Counted from the first letter of the stretch, positions 7,167 to 13,409 are shown. The stretch is 14,791 nt of DNA from Betaproteobacteria bacterium RIFCSPLOWO2_02_FULL_62_17 (GCA_001770355.1 MEQV01000290.1:6195-20985), one strand, 5' to 3'. Notes: generated by a model from the sequence alone, not told the origin. Numbers and translations: made by a program.

Positions 7167-8245
7167 TGAGCGCCGATCCCGCGCAGGTGATACGCGCCGA
7201 TATCCGCGCCATGGTGGCTTATCCGGTGCAGCACGCCACCGGCATGATCAAGCTGGATGCCATGGAAAACCCGTATCGCTTGCCGCAGTGGCTGCGCGAG
7301 GAGATCGCCAGCGTGATCCAGTGCGCCGAAATCAACCGCTACCCCGATCCCGACGCGCCGCAACTGAAGAACAGTCTGCGCGAAATCATGAAGGTGCCCG
7401 ATTGCTGCGAACTGATCCTGGGAAATGGATCAGACGAGATCATCGCCATGCTGATCAATGCCGTAGCAGGTCCGGACACGGTGATCATGGCGATAGCGCC
7501 AACCTTTGTGATGTTCAAGGTAAGCGCGGTCATCGCGCGGGCAAAATACGTCGGTGTTTCCGTCGAGGAAGATTTTTCCCTGAGCGCGGACAAGGTGATC
7601 GCGGCGATGCGGGAGCATCGGCCCGCGATTCTGTTCATCGCCTATCCCAACAATCCGACAGGGAATCTGTTCGATGAACAGGTGATTCGGCGCATCATCG
7701 AGCACGCCCCCGGATTGGTGGTGATCGACGAGGCCTATCACGTGTTCGCCAAGCGCAGTTTCATGGCAAGACTGCCGGAATTTCCCAACATGGTGGTCAT
7801 GCGCACCTTGTCGAAACTCGGGCTGGCTGGATTGCGCCTGGGTTACGCCGCCGCCCGTCCGGAATGGATACGTGAAATCGACAAGGTGCGCGGACCCTAT
7901 AACGTAGGTGTACTCACGCAACGGGTCACCGAGAGAATCCTGGCGCATCATCAGGTGCTCGAAGACCAGGCCCGCGAGATCGTCGTCGAAAGGGACAGAT
8001 TGGAAAATGCCTTGCATTCCATGCGGGGCATCACCGCATTTCCCAGTTCGGCGAATTTCATTCTTTTGCGGGTGCCGGACGCGTACAAGGTCCATATGGG
8101 GCTCAAGGACCGGGGGGTGCTGGTGCGAAGCCTTCACGGCGCTCACCCGTTGCTTGAGCATTGCGTTCGGTTCACCGTGGGCACGCGCGAGGAAAATGAT
8201 CTTCTCCTCAATGCGTTCGGCGAAATCCTCGCGACTTTGGGCTAG
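7166..8245 (+). CDS. hisC: histidinol-phosphate aminotransferase
   Basis: HisC is a PLP enzyme that transfers the amino group of glutamate to imidazole-acetol phosphate. The 359-residue protein is a fold-type I class II aminotransferase. The PLP lysine is K217 in TLSKLGLAGLRLGYA; YPNNPTGN (160-167) and VIDEAY (186-191, with D188) form the cofactor pocket; GNGSDEI (87-93) binds the PLP phosphate. The N-terminal KLDAMENPY corresponds to the KLNANENP motif of the family. The start overlaps the hisD stop by one base. A 124-nt spacer with strong secondary structure follows, breaking the tight packing of the preceding genes. Confidence 0.95.
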   Translation: MSADPAQVIRADIRAMVAYPVQHATGMIKLDAMENPYRLPQWLREEIASVIQCAEINRYPDPDAPQLKNSLREIMKVPDCCELILGNGSDEIIAMLINAVAGPDTVIMAIAPTFVMFKVSAVIARAKYVGVSVEEDFSLSADKVIAAMREHRPAILFIAYPNNPTGNLFDEQVIRRIIEHAPGLVVIDEAYHVFAKRSFMARLPEFPNMVVMRTLSKLGLAGLRLGYAAARPEWIREIDKVRGPYNVGVLTQRVTERILAHHQVLEDQAREIVVERDRLENALHSMRGITAFPSSANFILLRVPDAYKVHMGLKDRGVLVRSLHGAHPLLEHCVRFTVGTREENDLLLNAFGEILATLG

Positions 8246-8278
8246 GTTTTTATGCGAGCTTTACTGCAAATGATAATG

Positions 8279-8352
8279 AGACCGGCGGCGGGTAAATCTA
8301 TCGCCGCCTGCTTGACGCAGCTCGGCGAGATTGATGCCGAGCGATCTTATAT
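8279..8352 (+). repeat. structured repeat, copy 1 (hisC-hisB spacer)
   Basis: This copy aligns without gaps to 9002-9075 at 55 of 74 positions, by hand count. It can form two hairpins: GGCGGCG (8284-8290) with CGCCGCC (8302-8308), and GCTCGGC (8320-8326) with GCCGAGC (8336-8342). Both are perfect 7-bp stems. No T-run follows either stem, so they do not look like ordinary terminators. A short CGAT/ATCG pairing (8342-8345 with 8351-8354) follows. The copy ends 17 nt before the hisB start. I do not recognise the element; it could be a REP- or MITE-like DNA repeat or an RNA-level element in the his message. Confidence 0.75.
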
Positions 8353-8369
8353 CGTGTAGTCTTGACACC

Positions 8370-8975
8370 ATGGCAACGCGAATTTCCGCCCGCAAGGCAA
8401 GCATCACACGCAATACCAACGAAACGAAGATCAGCGCCACGGTTGATCTCGACGGGGAAGGCCGCGCCCGGATCGCCACGGGCGTGCCGTTTCTTGATCA
8501 CATGCTCGATCAGGTGGCGCGGCATGGCGTGATCGACATGCAAATCAAGGCCGCGGGTGACCTTCACATCGATGCTCACCACACCGTGGAGGATGTGGGC
8601 ATTACGCTCGGACAGGCAATCGCCAAAGCGGTTGGCAACAAGCGCGGTATCGTGCGCTACGGTCATTCCTATGTTCCCTTGGATGAGGCCTTGTCGCGCG
8701 TGGTGGTGGATTTTTCCGGCCGCCCGGGTCTGGAATATCGGGTCAAATATGTTCGTCCTCTGGTTGGGGATTTCGACGTCGATCTGGTTCATGAATTTTT
8801 CCAGGGCTTCGTCAATCACGCCCAGGTAAGCTTGCACATTGACAATCTGCACGGGGACAATGCACATCACCAATGCGAGACGATTTTCAAGGCGTTTGGA
8901 CGCGCTTTGCGCATGGCCTTGGCTCCTGATCCGCGCGTGCGGGGAAAGATTCCGTCCACCAAAGGCGCGCTTTAG
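8370..8975 (+). CDS. hisB: imidazoleglycerol-phosphate dehydratase
   Basis: HisB here is the monofunctional dehydratase converting imidazole-glycerol phosphate to imidazole-acetol phosphate; it lacks the N-terminal phosphatase domain of enteric HisB. From ATG 8370 it has 201 residues. Manganese-binding motifs are HHTVEDVG (70-77) and HHQCE (166-170); other landmarks are GVPFLDHML (38-46), H141-E142 and PSTKGAL at the end. The frame is open further upstream (TTG 8331, ATG 8334), but that extension runs through the second hairpin of the repeat and is unlike HisB N-termini, so I choose 8370. The Shine-Dalgarno sequence is weak. A histidinol-phosphate phosphatase must be encoded elsewhere. Confidence 0.95.
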   Translation: MATRISARKASITRNTNETKISATVDLDGEGRARIATGVPFLDHMLDQVARHGVIDMQIKAAGDLHIDAHHTVEDVGITLGQAIAKAVGNKRGIVRYGHSYVPLDEALSRVVVDFSGRPGLEYRVKYVRPLVGDFDVDLVHEFFQGFVNHAQVSLHIDNLHGDNAHHQCETIFKAFGRALRMALAPDPRVRGKIPSTKGAL

Positions 8976-9001
8976 AAACATTCATGGTTCGCGCAGTTAA
9001 A

Positions 9002-9075
9002 AGACCGCCGTCGCATAAATCTCGCGCCGGCTGTAGGAAGCAGCGCGGCGAGCTTTTGGCCGCGCGGTCGTATAT
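9002..9075 (+). repeat. structured repeat, copy 2 (hisB-hisH spacer)
   Basis: This is the second copy of the element, in the same orientation and exactly 723 nt downstream of copy 1. Stem 1 pairs GCCGTCG (9007-9013) with CGCCGGC (9025-9031), with one mismatch. Stem 2 pairs GCGCGGC (9043-9049) with GCCGCGC (9059-9065), perfectly. Against copy 1, one pair of stem 1 changes from G-C to C-G and one pair of stem 2 from T-A to G-C, so pairing is kept. The loops share TAAATCT in hairpin 1 and start with GAG in hairpin 2. A further hairpin, GCGGTC (9064-9069) with GACCGC (9079-9084), overlaps the end of stem 2. Confidence 0.75.
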
Positions 9076-9123
9076 AAAGACCGCCAGTTCCCGTCAACCC
9101 GTATTTTCATAGACCCGGTAGCA

Positions 9124-9759
9124 ATGAAAGTCGCTGTGATCGACTATGGCATGGGCAACCTTCGCTCGGTATCCAAGGCGCTCGAGCATGTTGCCCCCCA
9201 GGTTGAGGTATTGGTCACTTCCGACGCAAAAGTGGTGGCCACCGCCGATCGCGTGGTGTTCCCCGGCCAGGGGGCCATGCCGGACTGCATGCGGGAAATG
9301 GACAGCCGGAATCTGCGGCCTGCGGTCCTGGCAGCCGCTCGAGACCGGCCATTTCTGGGCATATGCATCGGGCTGCAGATGCTTTTCGATTCCAGCGAGG
9401 AAGGGGATACCCAGGGGCTGGGGATCTTTCCCGGGCAGGTCAGGCGTTTCCCGGCATCCGGTTCCGCCCAGGATGCGGGCGGGCGGTTGAAGGTGCCGCA
9501 TATGGGCTGGAACCAGGTGCGCCAGAGGGGGCCGCACCGGCTGTGGGCGGGAATCGAAGACGCAACGCGCTTTTACTTCGTACACAGCTATTATGCGAGC
9601 CCCTCGGCCGGGAGCCTGATCGCCGCCGAGACCGATTACGGAATGTGCTTTACCTGCGCCGTGGCACGCGATAATATTTTCGCAGTACAGTTCCACCCTG
9701 AGAAAAGCCAAACTTCCGGCCTGCGACTGTTAGCCAATTTCATCAGTTGGAATCCCTGA
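9124..9759 (+). CDS. hisH: imidazole glycerol phosphate synthase, glutamine amidotransferase subunit
   Basis: HisH hydrolyses glutamine and feeds ammonia through HisF to make imidazole-glycerol phosphate and AICAR. The 211-residue product is a class I glutamine amidotransferase. The nucleophile is Cys81 in LGICIGLQ (78-85), and H191 and E193 in QFHPEKS complete the triad. The N-terminus VAVIDYGMGNLRSV is typical. The oxyanion-loop motif reads PGQG (47-50), where PGVG is common. The ATG at 9124 has no clear Shine-Dalgarno sequence and follows a 148-nt structured spacer. Some betaproteobacteria carry marC at this place; no such gene is present here. Confidence 0.95.
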   Translation: MKVAVIDYGMGNLRSVSKALEHVAPQVEVLVTSDAKVVATADRVVFPGQGAMPDCMREMDSRNLRPAVLAAARDRPFLGICIGLQMLFDSSEEGDTQGLGIFPGQVRRFPASGSAQDAGGRLKVPHMGWNQVRQRGPHRLWAGIEDATRFYFVHSYYASPSAGSLIAAETDYGMCFTCAVARDNIFAVQFHPEKSQTSGLRLLANFISWNP

Positions 9760-9800
9760 TTCGAAGCCGGCAATTGCATAAATGTTCCTATTTTCTTTAA

Positions 9801-9810
9801 CCTGATCAGG
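9801..9810. promoter_or_regulatory. 10-bp perfect palindrome before hisA
   Basis: CCTGATCAGG stands 10 nt upstream of the hisA ATG in a 61-nt, AT-rich spacer. With no loop it is more likely a DNA-level protein site than an RNA hairpin. The bases just after it (CTAGAGATC) include the only purine-rich stretch available as a ribosome-binding site. It may be chance. Confidence 0.25.
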
Positions 9811-9820
9811 CTAGAGATCA

Positions 9821-10564
9821 ATGCTTATCATTCCCGCCATTGACATCAAGGATGGCCATTGCGTGCGCCTCCGGCAAGGCGACATGGCCGATGCCACGGT
9901 GTATTCCGAGGACCCCGCAGCCATGGCCCGACACTGGCTTTCGCAGGGTGCGCGGCGCCTGCATGTTGTGGACCTGAACGGTGCCGCCGCGGGCGTACCG
10001 AAGAACGAAATCGTCATCAAGAAAATCGTGCAGGCGCTGGGGGATGAGTTGCCTGTTCAGATCGGCGGGGGCATACGCGATCTTGACACCATAGAACGCT
10101 TTCTGGACATGGGCGTCTCCTTCGTGGTCATCGGCACCGCGGCAGTAAAGAACCCCGGATTTCTACAGGATGCCTGTACCGCGTTTTCCGGGCACATCAT
10201 CGTGGCGCTCGACGCGCGGGACGGAAAGGTGGCGGTTGAAGGATGGTCGAAGCTGACAGGGCACGACGTGGTGGATCTGGCTCTCAAGTTCCAGGATTAC
10301 GGCGTCGAAGCGATCATCTATACCGACATTGGACGCGATGGCATGCTCACCGGCATCAATGTGGAAGCCACCGTCAAGCTTGCCCGCGAACTGCGGATTC
10401 CCGTGATTGCCAGCGGCGGTCTGACCAATCTCAAGGACGTGGAAGAGCTTTGCAAGCTTGAATCCGAAGGCATCAATGGCGTGATCACCGGGCGCGCCAT
10501 ATACCAGGGCACTTTGGATTTCAAACAGGCGGTGGCGCTATCCAAAAAACTCGCAAAGGCATGA
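9821..10564 (+). CDS. hisA: phosphoribosylformimino-AICAR-phosphate isomerase
   Basis: HisA isomerises ProFAR to PRFAR by an Amadori rearrangement on a (beta-alpha)8 barrel. The 247-residue protein has the catalytic aspartates D8 in IIPAIDIKDG and D131 in VALDARDG. Phosphate-binding turns are GGGIR (82-86) and ASGGL (197-201). The half-barrel repeat is visible in TDIGRDGMLTG (168-178), the counterpart of the catalytic segment. The length and N-terminus MLIIPAIDI are standard, and the ATG at 9821 is the only plausible start. It lies between hisH and hisF, the usual order. Confidence 0.96.
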   Translation: MLIIPAIDIKDGHCVRLRQGDMADATVYSEDPAAMARHWLSQGARRLHVVDLNGAAAGVPKNEIVIKKIVQALGDELPVQIGGGIRDLDTIERFLDMGVSFVVIGTAAVKNPGFLQDACTAFSGHIIVALDARDGKVAVEGWSKLTGHDVVDLALKFQDYGVEAIIYTDIGRDGMLTGINVEATVKLARELRIPVIASGGLTNLKDVEELCKLESEGINGVITGRAIYQGTLDFKQAVALSKKLAKA

Positions 10565-10585
10565 TGGGGCCAGAGCGGATGCGAG

Positions 10586-10614
10586 GCGGGAATCCTTCCT
10601 GCGGCGCCGGCGCC
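10586..10614 (+). other. hairpin plus adjacent 12-bp palindrome in the hisA-hisF spacer
   Basis: GCGGGAA (10586-10592) pairs with TTCCTGC (10596-10602) around a TCC loop; six Watson-Crick pairs and one G-T pair make the stem. The next base begins GGCGCCGGCGCC (10603-10614), a perfect palindrome that can itself fold as a 4-bp stem with a 4-nt loop. No T-run follows, so this is not a classical terminator. The structure ends 11 nt before the hisF ATG, where a ribosome-binding site would be expected. Confidence 0.5.
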
Positions 10615-10625
10615 CCCCTATTCTG

Positions 10626-11435
10626 ATGCTGGCAAAGCGCGTCATCCCCTGCCTCGATGTCACCGCTGGCAGGGTTGTCAAAGGCGTGAATTTTGTTTCG
10701 CTGCGCGACGCGGGCGATCCCGTCGAAATCGCCAAACGATACGATGAGCAAGGCGCGGATGAACTCACCTTTTTGGATATCACCGCCAGTTCCGATGATC
10801 GCGATCTGATTCTGCATGTTATTGAGGGTGTCGCGGCGCAGGTATTTATCCCCTTGACAGTCGGAGGAGGCGTTCGCAAAGTCGAGGACGTGCGGCGGCT
10901 GCTCAATGCCGGCGCGGACAAGGTTTCGATCAACACCGCGGCGGTGCAGAATCCCAACCTGGTGGCGGAGTCATCGTCCAGATACGGCTCACAATGCATA
11001 GTCGTTGCGATGGATGTCAAGCGCGGCCGTCCGCTGTCCGGTTCGCCAGAAGGCGGTTCCGAACACGGGCTTAAGGCGCAAGCTCCGGAGTGGCAGGTGT
11101 TTACCCATGGCGGGCGCCGTCCTACCGGCATCGATGCTCTCAGCTGGGCCCGGAAAATGCAGGAACTTGGCGCCGGGGAGATCCTATTGACCAGCATGGA
11201 CCGGGACGGCACACGGGAGGGGTTCGACCTTGCCCTGACGCGTACCATCTCGGATGCGGTGGATATACCGGTCATCGCCAGTGGCGGCGTTGGAAGCCTC
11301 GAACATCTCGCGCAGGGCGTTCTGACAGGACGAGCCGATGCGGTTTTGGCGGCCAGCATCTTTCATTTCGGCGAATTCTCGGTGCGGCAGGCCAAGGAGT
11401 ATATGGCCGCGCGTGGCATAGAAGTCCGGCTATAG
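10626..11435 (+). CDS. hisF: imidazole glycerol phosphate synthase, cyclase subunit, with enlarged loop
   Basis: HisF joins HisH-derived ammonia to PRFAR and closes the imidazole ring. The 269-residue protein carries both catalytic aspartates, D11 in IPCLDV and D130 in VVAMDVKR, and the landmarks VGGGVR (79-84), TSMDRDGTREGFD (189-201) and IASGGVGS (217-224). Family members are usually about 253-258 residues. The excess lies in one loop at about 133-156 (from GRPLSGSPEGG to AQAPE), just after catalytic D130 and before VFTHGGRRPTG; it is roughly 17 residues longer than in Thermotoga HisF. The frame is intact on both sides, so this is not a frameshift. No Shine-Dalgarno sequence precedes the ATG; the upstream bases are pyrimidine-rich. 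Confidence 0.95.
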   Translation: MLAKRVIPCLDVTAGRVVKGVNFVSLRDAGDPVEIAKRYDEQGADELTFLDITASSDDRDLILHVIEGVAAQVFIPLTVGGGVRKVEDVRRLLNAGADKVSINTAAVQNPNLVAESSSRYGSQCIVVAMDVKRGRPLSGSPEGGSEHGLKAQAPEWQVFTHGGRRPTGIDALSWARKMQELGAGEILLTSMDRDGTREGFDLALTRTISDAVDIPVIASGGVGSLEHLAQGVLTGRADAVLAASIFHFGEFSVRQAKEYMAARGIEVRL

Positions 11436-11442
11436 CGACGTA

Positions 11443-11472
11443 CGGTTGGTATGCAATCTCCGGTTGGTACGC
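11443..11472 (+). repeat. tandem 12-bp motif in the hisF-hisI spacer
   Basis: CGGTTGGTATGC (11443-11454) is followed at an 18-bp period by CGGTTGGTACGC (11461-11472), one mismatch in twelve. The core CGGTTG occurs again at 11490-11495. These lie in a 133-nt spacer without a gene. They could be half-sites for a regulator or a small tandem duplication. The same spacer holds TGCGGG (11494-11499) that can pair with CCCGCA (11517-11522) across a 17-nt loop. Confidence 0.45.
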
Positions 11473-11568
11473 CAGTTGTAGCCGGTGCCCGGTTGCGGGT
11501 AAGCTGGCTTGGTTTTCCCGCAGTCCTGGAAAAGCATCTCAACATACAGGTAACACTGGCGGCGCTTA

Positions 11569-11964
11569 ATGACCTGGCTAGATGAAGTGAAATGGAATCT
11601 TGAGGGTCTGGCTCCCGTTATCGCGCAAGAGGCGGGGACGGGAAAGGTTCTCATGCTTGCCTGGATGAACCGGGAATCCCTGCAGCGGACCGCGTCATCG
11701 GGGGAGGCGGTATATTGGTCGCGCTCCCGCAATCGTCTTTGGCACAAGGGCGAAGAATCTGGACATATCCAGAGAGTCAGCGGTATACGGCTGGATTGTG
11801 ACAATGACGTATTGCTTTTGCAGGTTGAGCAGGTCGGGGGCATCGCCTGCCATAGCGGAAGACACAGCTGTTTTTTCCAGAGGCTGGTTGATGGGAAATG
11901 GCAATCGGAGGGCCCCGTGATCAGGGATCCCGTGGAAATATACGAGAAATGCGACAAGAAATGA
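11569..11964 (+). CDS. hisI: phosphoribosyl-AMP cyclohydrolase
   Basis: HisI opens the adenine ring of PR-AMP, the third step of the pathway. The 131-residue protein is the stand-alone form, not the HisIE fusion of enterics. Metal-binding residues are visible: D76, D78 and D80 in DCDND for magnesium, and C77, C94 and C101 (the last two in CHSGRHSC) for zinc. YWSRSRNRLWHKGEESGH (49-66) and LAWMNRES (30-37) are signature stretches. MTWLDEVKWN is the usual betaproteobacterial N-terminus. The ribosome-binding site is weak, and a 133-nt spacer separates the gene from hisF. Its stop overlaps the hisE start (ATGA). Confidence 0.96.
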   Translation: MTWLDEVKWNLEGLAPVIAQEAGTGKVLMLAWMNRESLQRTASSGEAVYWSRSRNRLWHKGEESGHIQRVSGIRLDCDNDVLLLQVEQVGGIACHSGRHSCFFQRLVDGKWQSEGPVIRDPVEIYEKCDKK

Positions 11965-12305
11965 GCGGCGTACTCGAGAGATTGGCTGCCGTGGTTGAAT
12001 CGCGCAAAGGCGGCGACTCCGGTAATTCCTATGTTGCGCGCCTGCTTTCGCAGGGAGAGGACGCCATTCTCAAGAAGATTGGTGAGGAAGCCACCGAAAC
12101 CGTGATGGCAGGCAAGGACGGGGAGCGGCGAAAGATAGTCGCAGAAACCGCGGATCTCTGGTTTCACTGCCTGATCATGCTTGCACACTATGGACTGAGC
12201 CCAGCCGACGTGCTTGCGGAACTGAGCCGTCGCGAAGGCATTTCTGGAATCGATGAAAAGGCGGCCCGGAGGCAGGATGGACGAAAAAACCCCGAGAGGC
12301 GCTAG
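11961..12305 (+). CDS. hisE: phosphoribosyl-ATP pyrophosphatase
   Basis: HisE removes pyrophosphate from PR-ATP, the second step of the pathway. I start it at ATG 11961, which overlaps the hisI TGA by four bases and gives 114 residues; longer starts in the same frame run back into hisI. The all-alpha MazG-like fold is seen in SYVARLLSQGEDAILKKIGE (about 23-42), the acidic EEATETVMA helix, and VAETADLWFHCLIMLAHYGL (about 61-80), which hold the Mg-binding Glu and Asp residues. The C-terminal ~18 residues are basic and unconserved. As a separate gene it matches other betaproteobacteria. It is the last histidine gene in the cluster. Confidence 0.93.
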   Translation: MSGVLERLAAVVESRKGGDSGNSYVARLLSQGEDAILKKIGEEATETVMAGKDGERRKIVAETADLWFHCLIMLAHYGLSPADVLAELSRREGISGIDEKAARRQDGRKNPERR

Positions 12306-12331
12306 GCCGCCAGCACGCTGCAGGGAAATCA

Positions 12332-12691
12332 ATGTCCAGTGATCCCGATTGCATTTTTTGCAGGATCGTGAGCGGCACGATTCCATGCAGGAAGGTTCAC
12401 GAAGACGCTGAGATTCTGGCGTTTCATGACGCTCATCCGCTGGCGCCGGTTCATTTTTTAATCATTCCGAAACACCACGTGGCCTCGCTCCTGGAATGCG
12501 ACGATTCTCACCGGGATGTTCTGGGCAGAATTCTGGCCCTGGCCGGACGGCTTGCGGTTGCTCAAGGGGCCGATGACGGGTTTCGCACCATCATCAACAC
12601 CGGCCGTGTCGGTGGGCAGGAGGTGTATCATTTGCATGCGCACATTCTGGGCGGGCATGAGCGCTTGCCAAGAATGTTAAGCAGGACCTGA
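12332..12691 (+). CDS. hinT: HIT-family purine nucleoside phosphoramidase (HinT)
   Basis: HinT-type proteins hydrolyse adenosine phosphoramidates and related acyl-adenylates as small cytoplasmic dimers. The 119-residue product has the histidine triad H100-L-H102-A-H104-I-L in YHLHAHILGGH. DCIFCRIVSGTIP (6-18) and AFHDAHPLAPVHFLIIPKHH (30-49) are standard. C7 and C10, with H49 and H100, could form the structural zinc site found in some HIT proteins. An AGGGA at 12322-12326 lies 5 nt before the ATG. The position between hisE and tatA is common in betaproteobacteria; no direct functional link to histidine synthesis is implied. Confidence 0.93.
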   Translation: MSSDPDCIFCRIVSGTIPCRKVHEDAEILAFHDAHPLAPVHFLIIPKHHVASLLECDDSHRDVLGRILALAGRLAVAQGADDGFRTIINTGRVGGQEVYHLHAHILGGHERLPRMLSRT

Positions 12692-12702
12692 AGGAGAGAA
12701 AA

Positions 12703-12930
12703 ATGGGAACGTGGAGCATCTGGCACTGGCTGATAGTGCTCGCGGTCGTGTTGGTGATTTTCGGTACCAGAAAGCTGCGCAATATGGGTGCAGACCTTGG
12801 CGGGGCGGTGCGTGGATTCAAGGAGGGCATGAAAGAGTCCGCATCGGATCAGCCCGCAGACCCCGCGGCGCCGCAGGTGTCGGGCAGGACCATAGACGCC
12901 GAGGTGCGCAAGGAAAGCAAGGTTTCCTGA
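12703..12930 (+). CDS. tatA: TatA, pore-forming subunit of the twin-arginine translocase
   Basis: TatA oligomerises to carry folded twin-arginine proteins across the inner membrane. The 75-residue product has one N-terminal membrane helix (about 5-19), the hinge F20-G21, then TRKLRNMGADLGGAVRGFKEGMKE as amphipathic helix, and a short polar tail. The FGTRKL motif distinguishes it from TatB. It has the strongest ribosome-binding site in the window, AAGGAGA (12691-12697), 5 nt before the ATG, which fits the known excess of TatA over TatB and TatC. Confidence 0.94.
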   Translation: MGTWSIWHWLIVLAVVLVIFGTRKLRNMGADLGGAVRGFKEGMKESASDQPADPAAPQVSGRTIDAEVRKESKVS

Positions 12931-12940
12931 CCCGGTCCGG

Positions 12941-12966
12941 GCGGGCTGGCGCCGCGCCTGGCCCGC
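12941..12966 (+). other. hairpin in the tatA-tatB spacer, possible attenuator
   Basis: GCGGGC (12941-12946) pairs perfectly with GCCCGC (12961-12966); GGC (12948-12950) can pair with GCC (12956-12958) inside. A pyrimidine-rich TTCTTCTTTT follows at 12970-12979, broken by C, so it is at best a weak terminator. It would lower the amount of tatBC message relative to tatA or protect the 3' end of the tatA message. It lies 11-36 nt after the tatA stop. Confidence 0.4.
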
Positions 12967-12995
12967 GAGTTCTTCTTTTGTGATTCTTCTGATCG

Positions 12996-13409
12996 ATGTT
13001 TGACTTCGGCTTTTCCGAACTCATGGTGATCGCCGTAGTGGCGCTGGTGGTCATTGGGCCGGAGCGCCTGCCGCGGGTTGCGCGGACTGCCGGACACTTG
13101 ATGGGCCGTCTGCAACGCTACGTCAACGACGTCAAAGCCGATATCAATCGGGAAATGGAGTTGGAGGAGTTGCGCAAGTTCAAGAGTGAGATTGAGCAGA
13201 CCGCTCAAACTGTCCAATCCCAGGTCAACAGCGAACTCAGCAAGACAGAGGAAATGTTAAACAGTATCGCCACTGACCTGGCGCCGCACGACGAGGCCGT
13301 CAAACCGGCTGTTTCGCCCGAGACCGGGCCCGGTCTCGAGTCTGGACAAATTACCGAATCCCCCGGCACGAACCGGCTGGCGGCAGCAGAACAAAAATCG
13401 ACGGCCTGA
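12996..13409 (+). CDS. tatB: TatB, substrate-receptor subunit of the twin-arginine translocase
   Basis: TatB works with TatC as the receptor for twin-arginine signal peptides. The 137-residue protein begins MFDFGFSELMVIAVVAL with the typical Glu8 in the membrane segment, followed by the hinge IGPERLPRVAR (20-30), which marks TatB. A long amphipathic, charged helix (about 40-95) with heptad-like spacing follows, then a Pro/Glu/Thr-rich tail with no conserved content. No Shine-Dalgarno sequence is visible: the bases before the ATG are TGATTCTTCTGATCG. This contrasts with tatA. tatC follows after 43 nt. Confidence 0.94.
   Translation: MFDFGFSELMVIAVVALVVIGPERLPRVARTAGHLMGRLQRYVNDVKADINREMELEELRKFKSEIEQTAQTVQSQVNSELSKTEEMLNSIATDLAPHDEAVKPAVSPETGPGLESGQITESPGTNRLAAAEQKSTA

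Noticed and set aside
7430..8161. 243-codon - strand frame within hisC
   Set aside because: It lies wholly inside a conserved gene and has no family features; a shadow of GC-biased codon use.
8362..8367. TTGACA, a consensus -35 box just before hisB
   Set aside because: A -10 box at the right spacing would lie inside hisB, and the bases there do not match; such a promoter would miss the hisB start.
9774..9802. Promoter before hisA (TTGCAT with TTAACC)
   Set aside because: The -10 candidate is poor and the spacer between hisH and hisA is short; nothing else supports it.
11430..12386. 318-codon open frame on the - strand opposite hisI, hisE and the hisF-hisI spacer
   Set aside because: It is antisense to two clearly conserved genes, shows no recognisable domain, and is rich in Ser, Arg and Cys as typical shadow frames are in GC-rich DNA.
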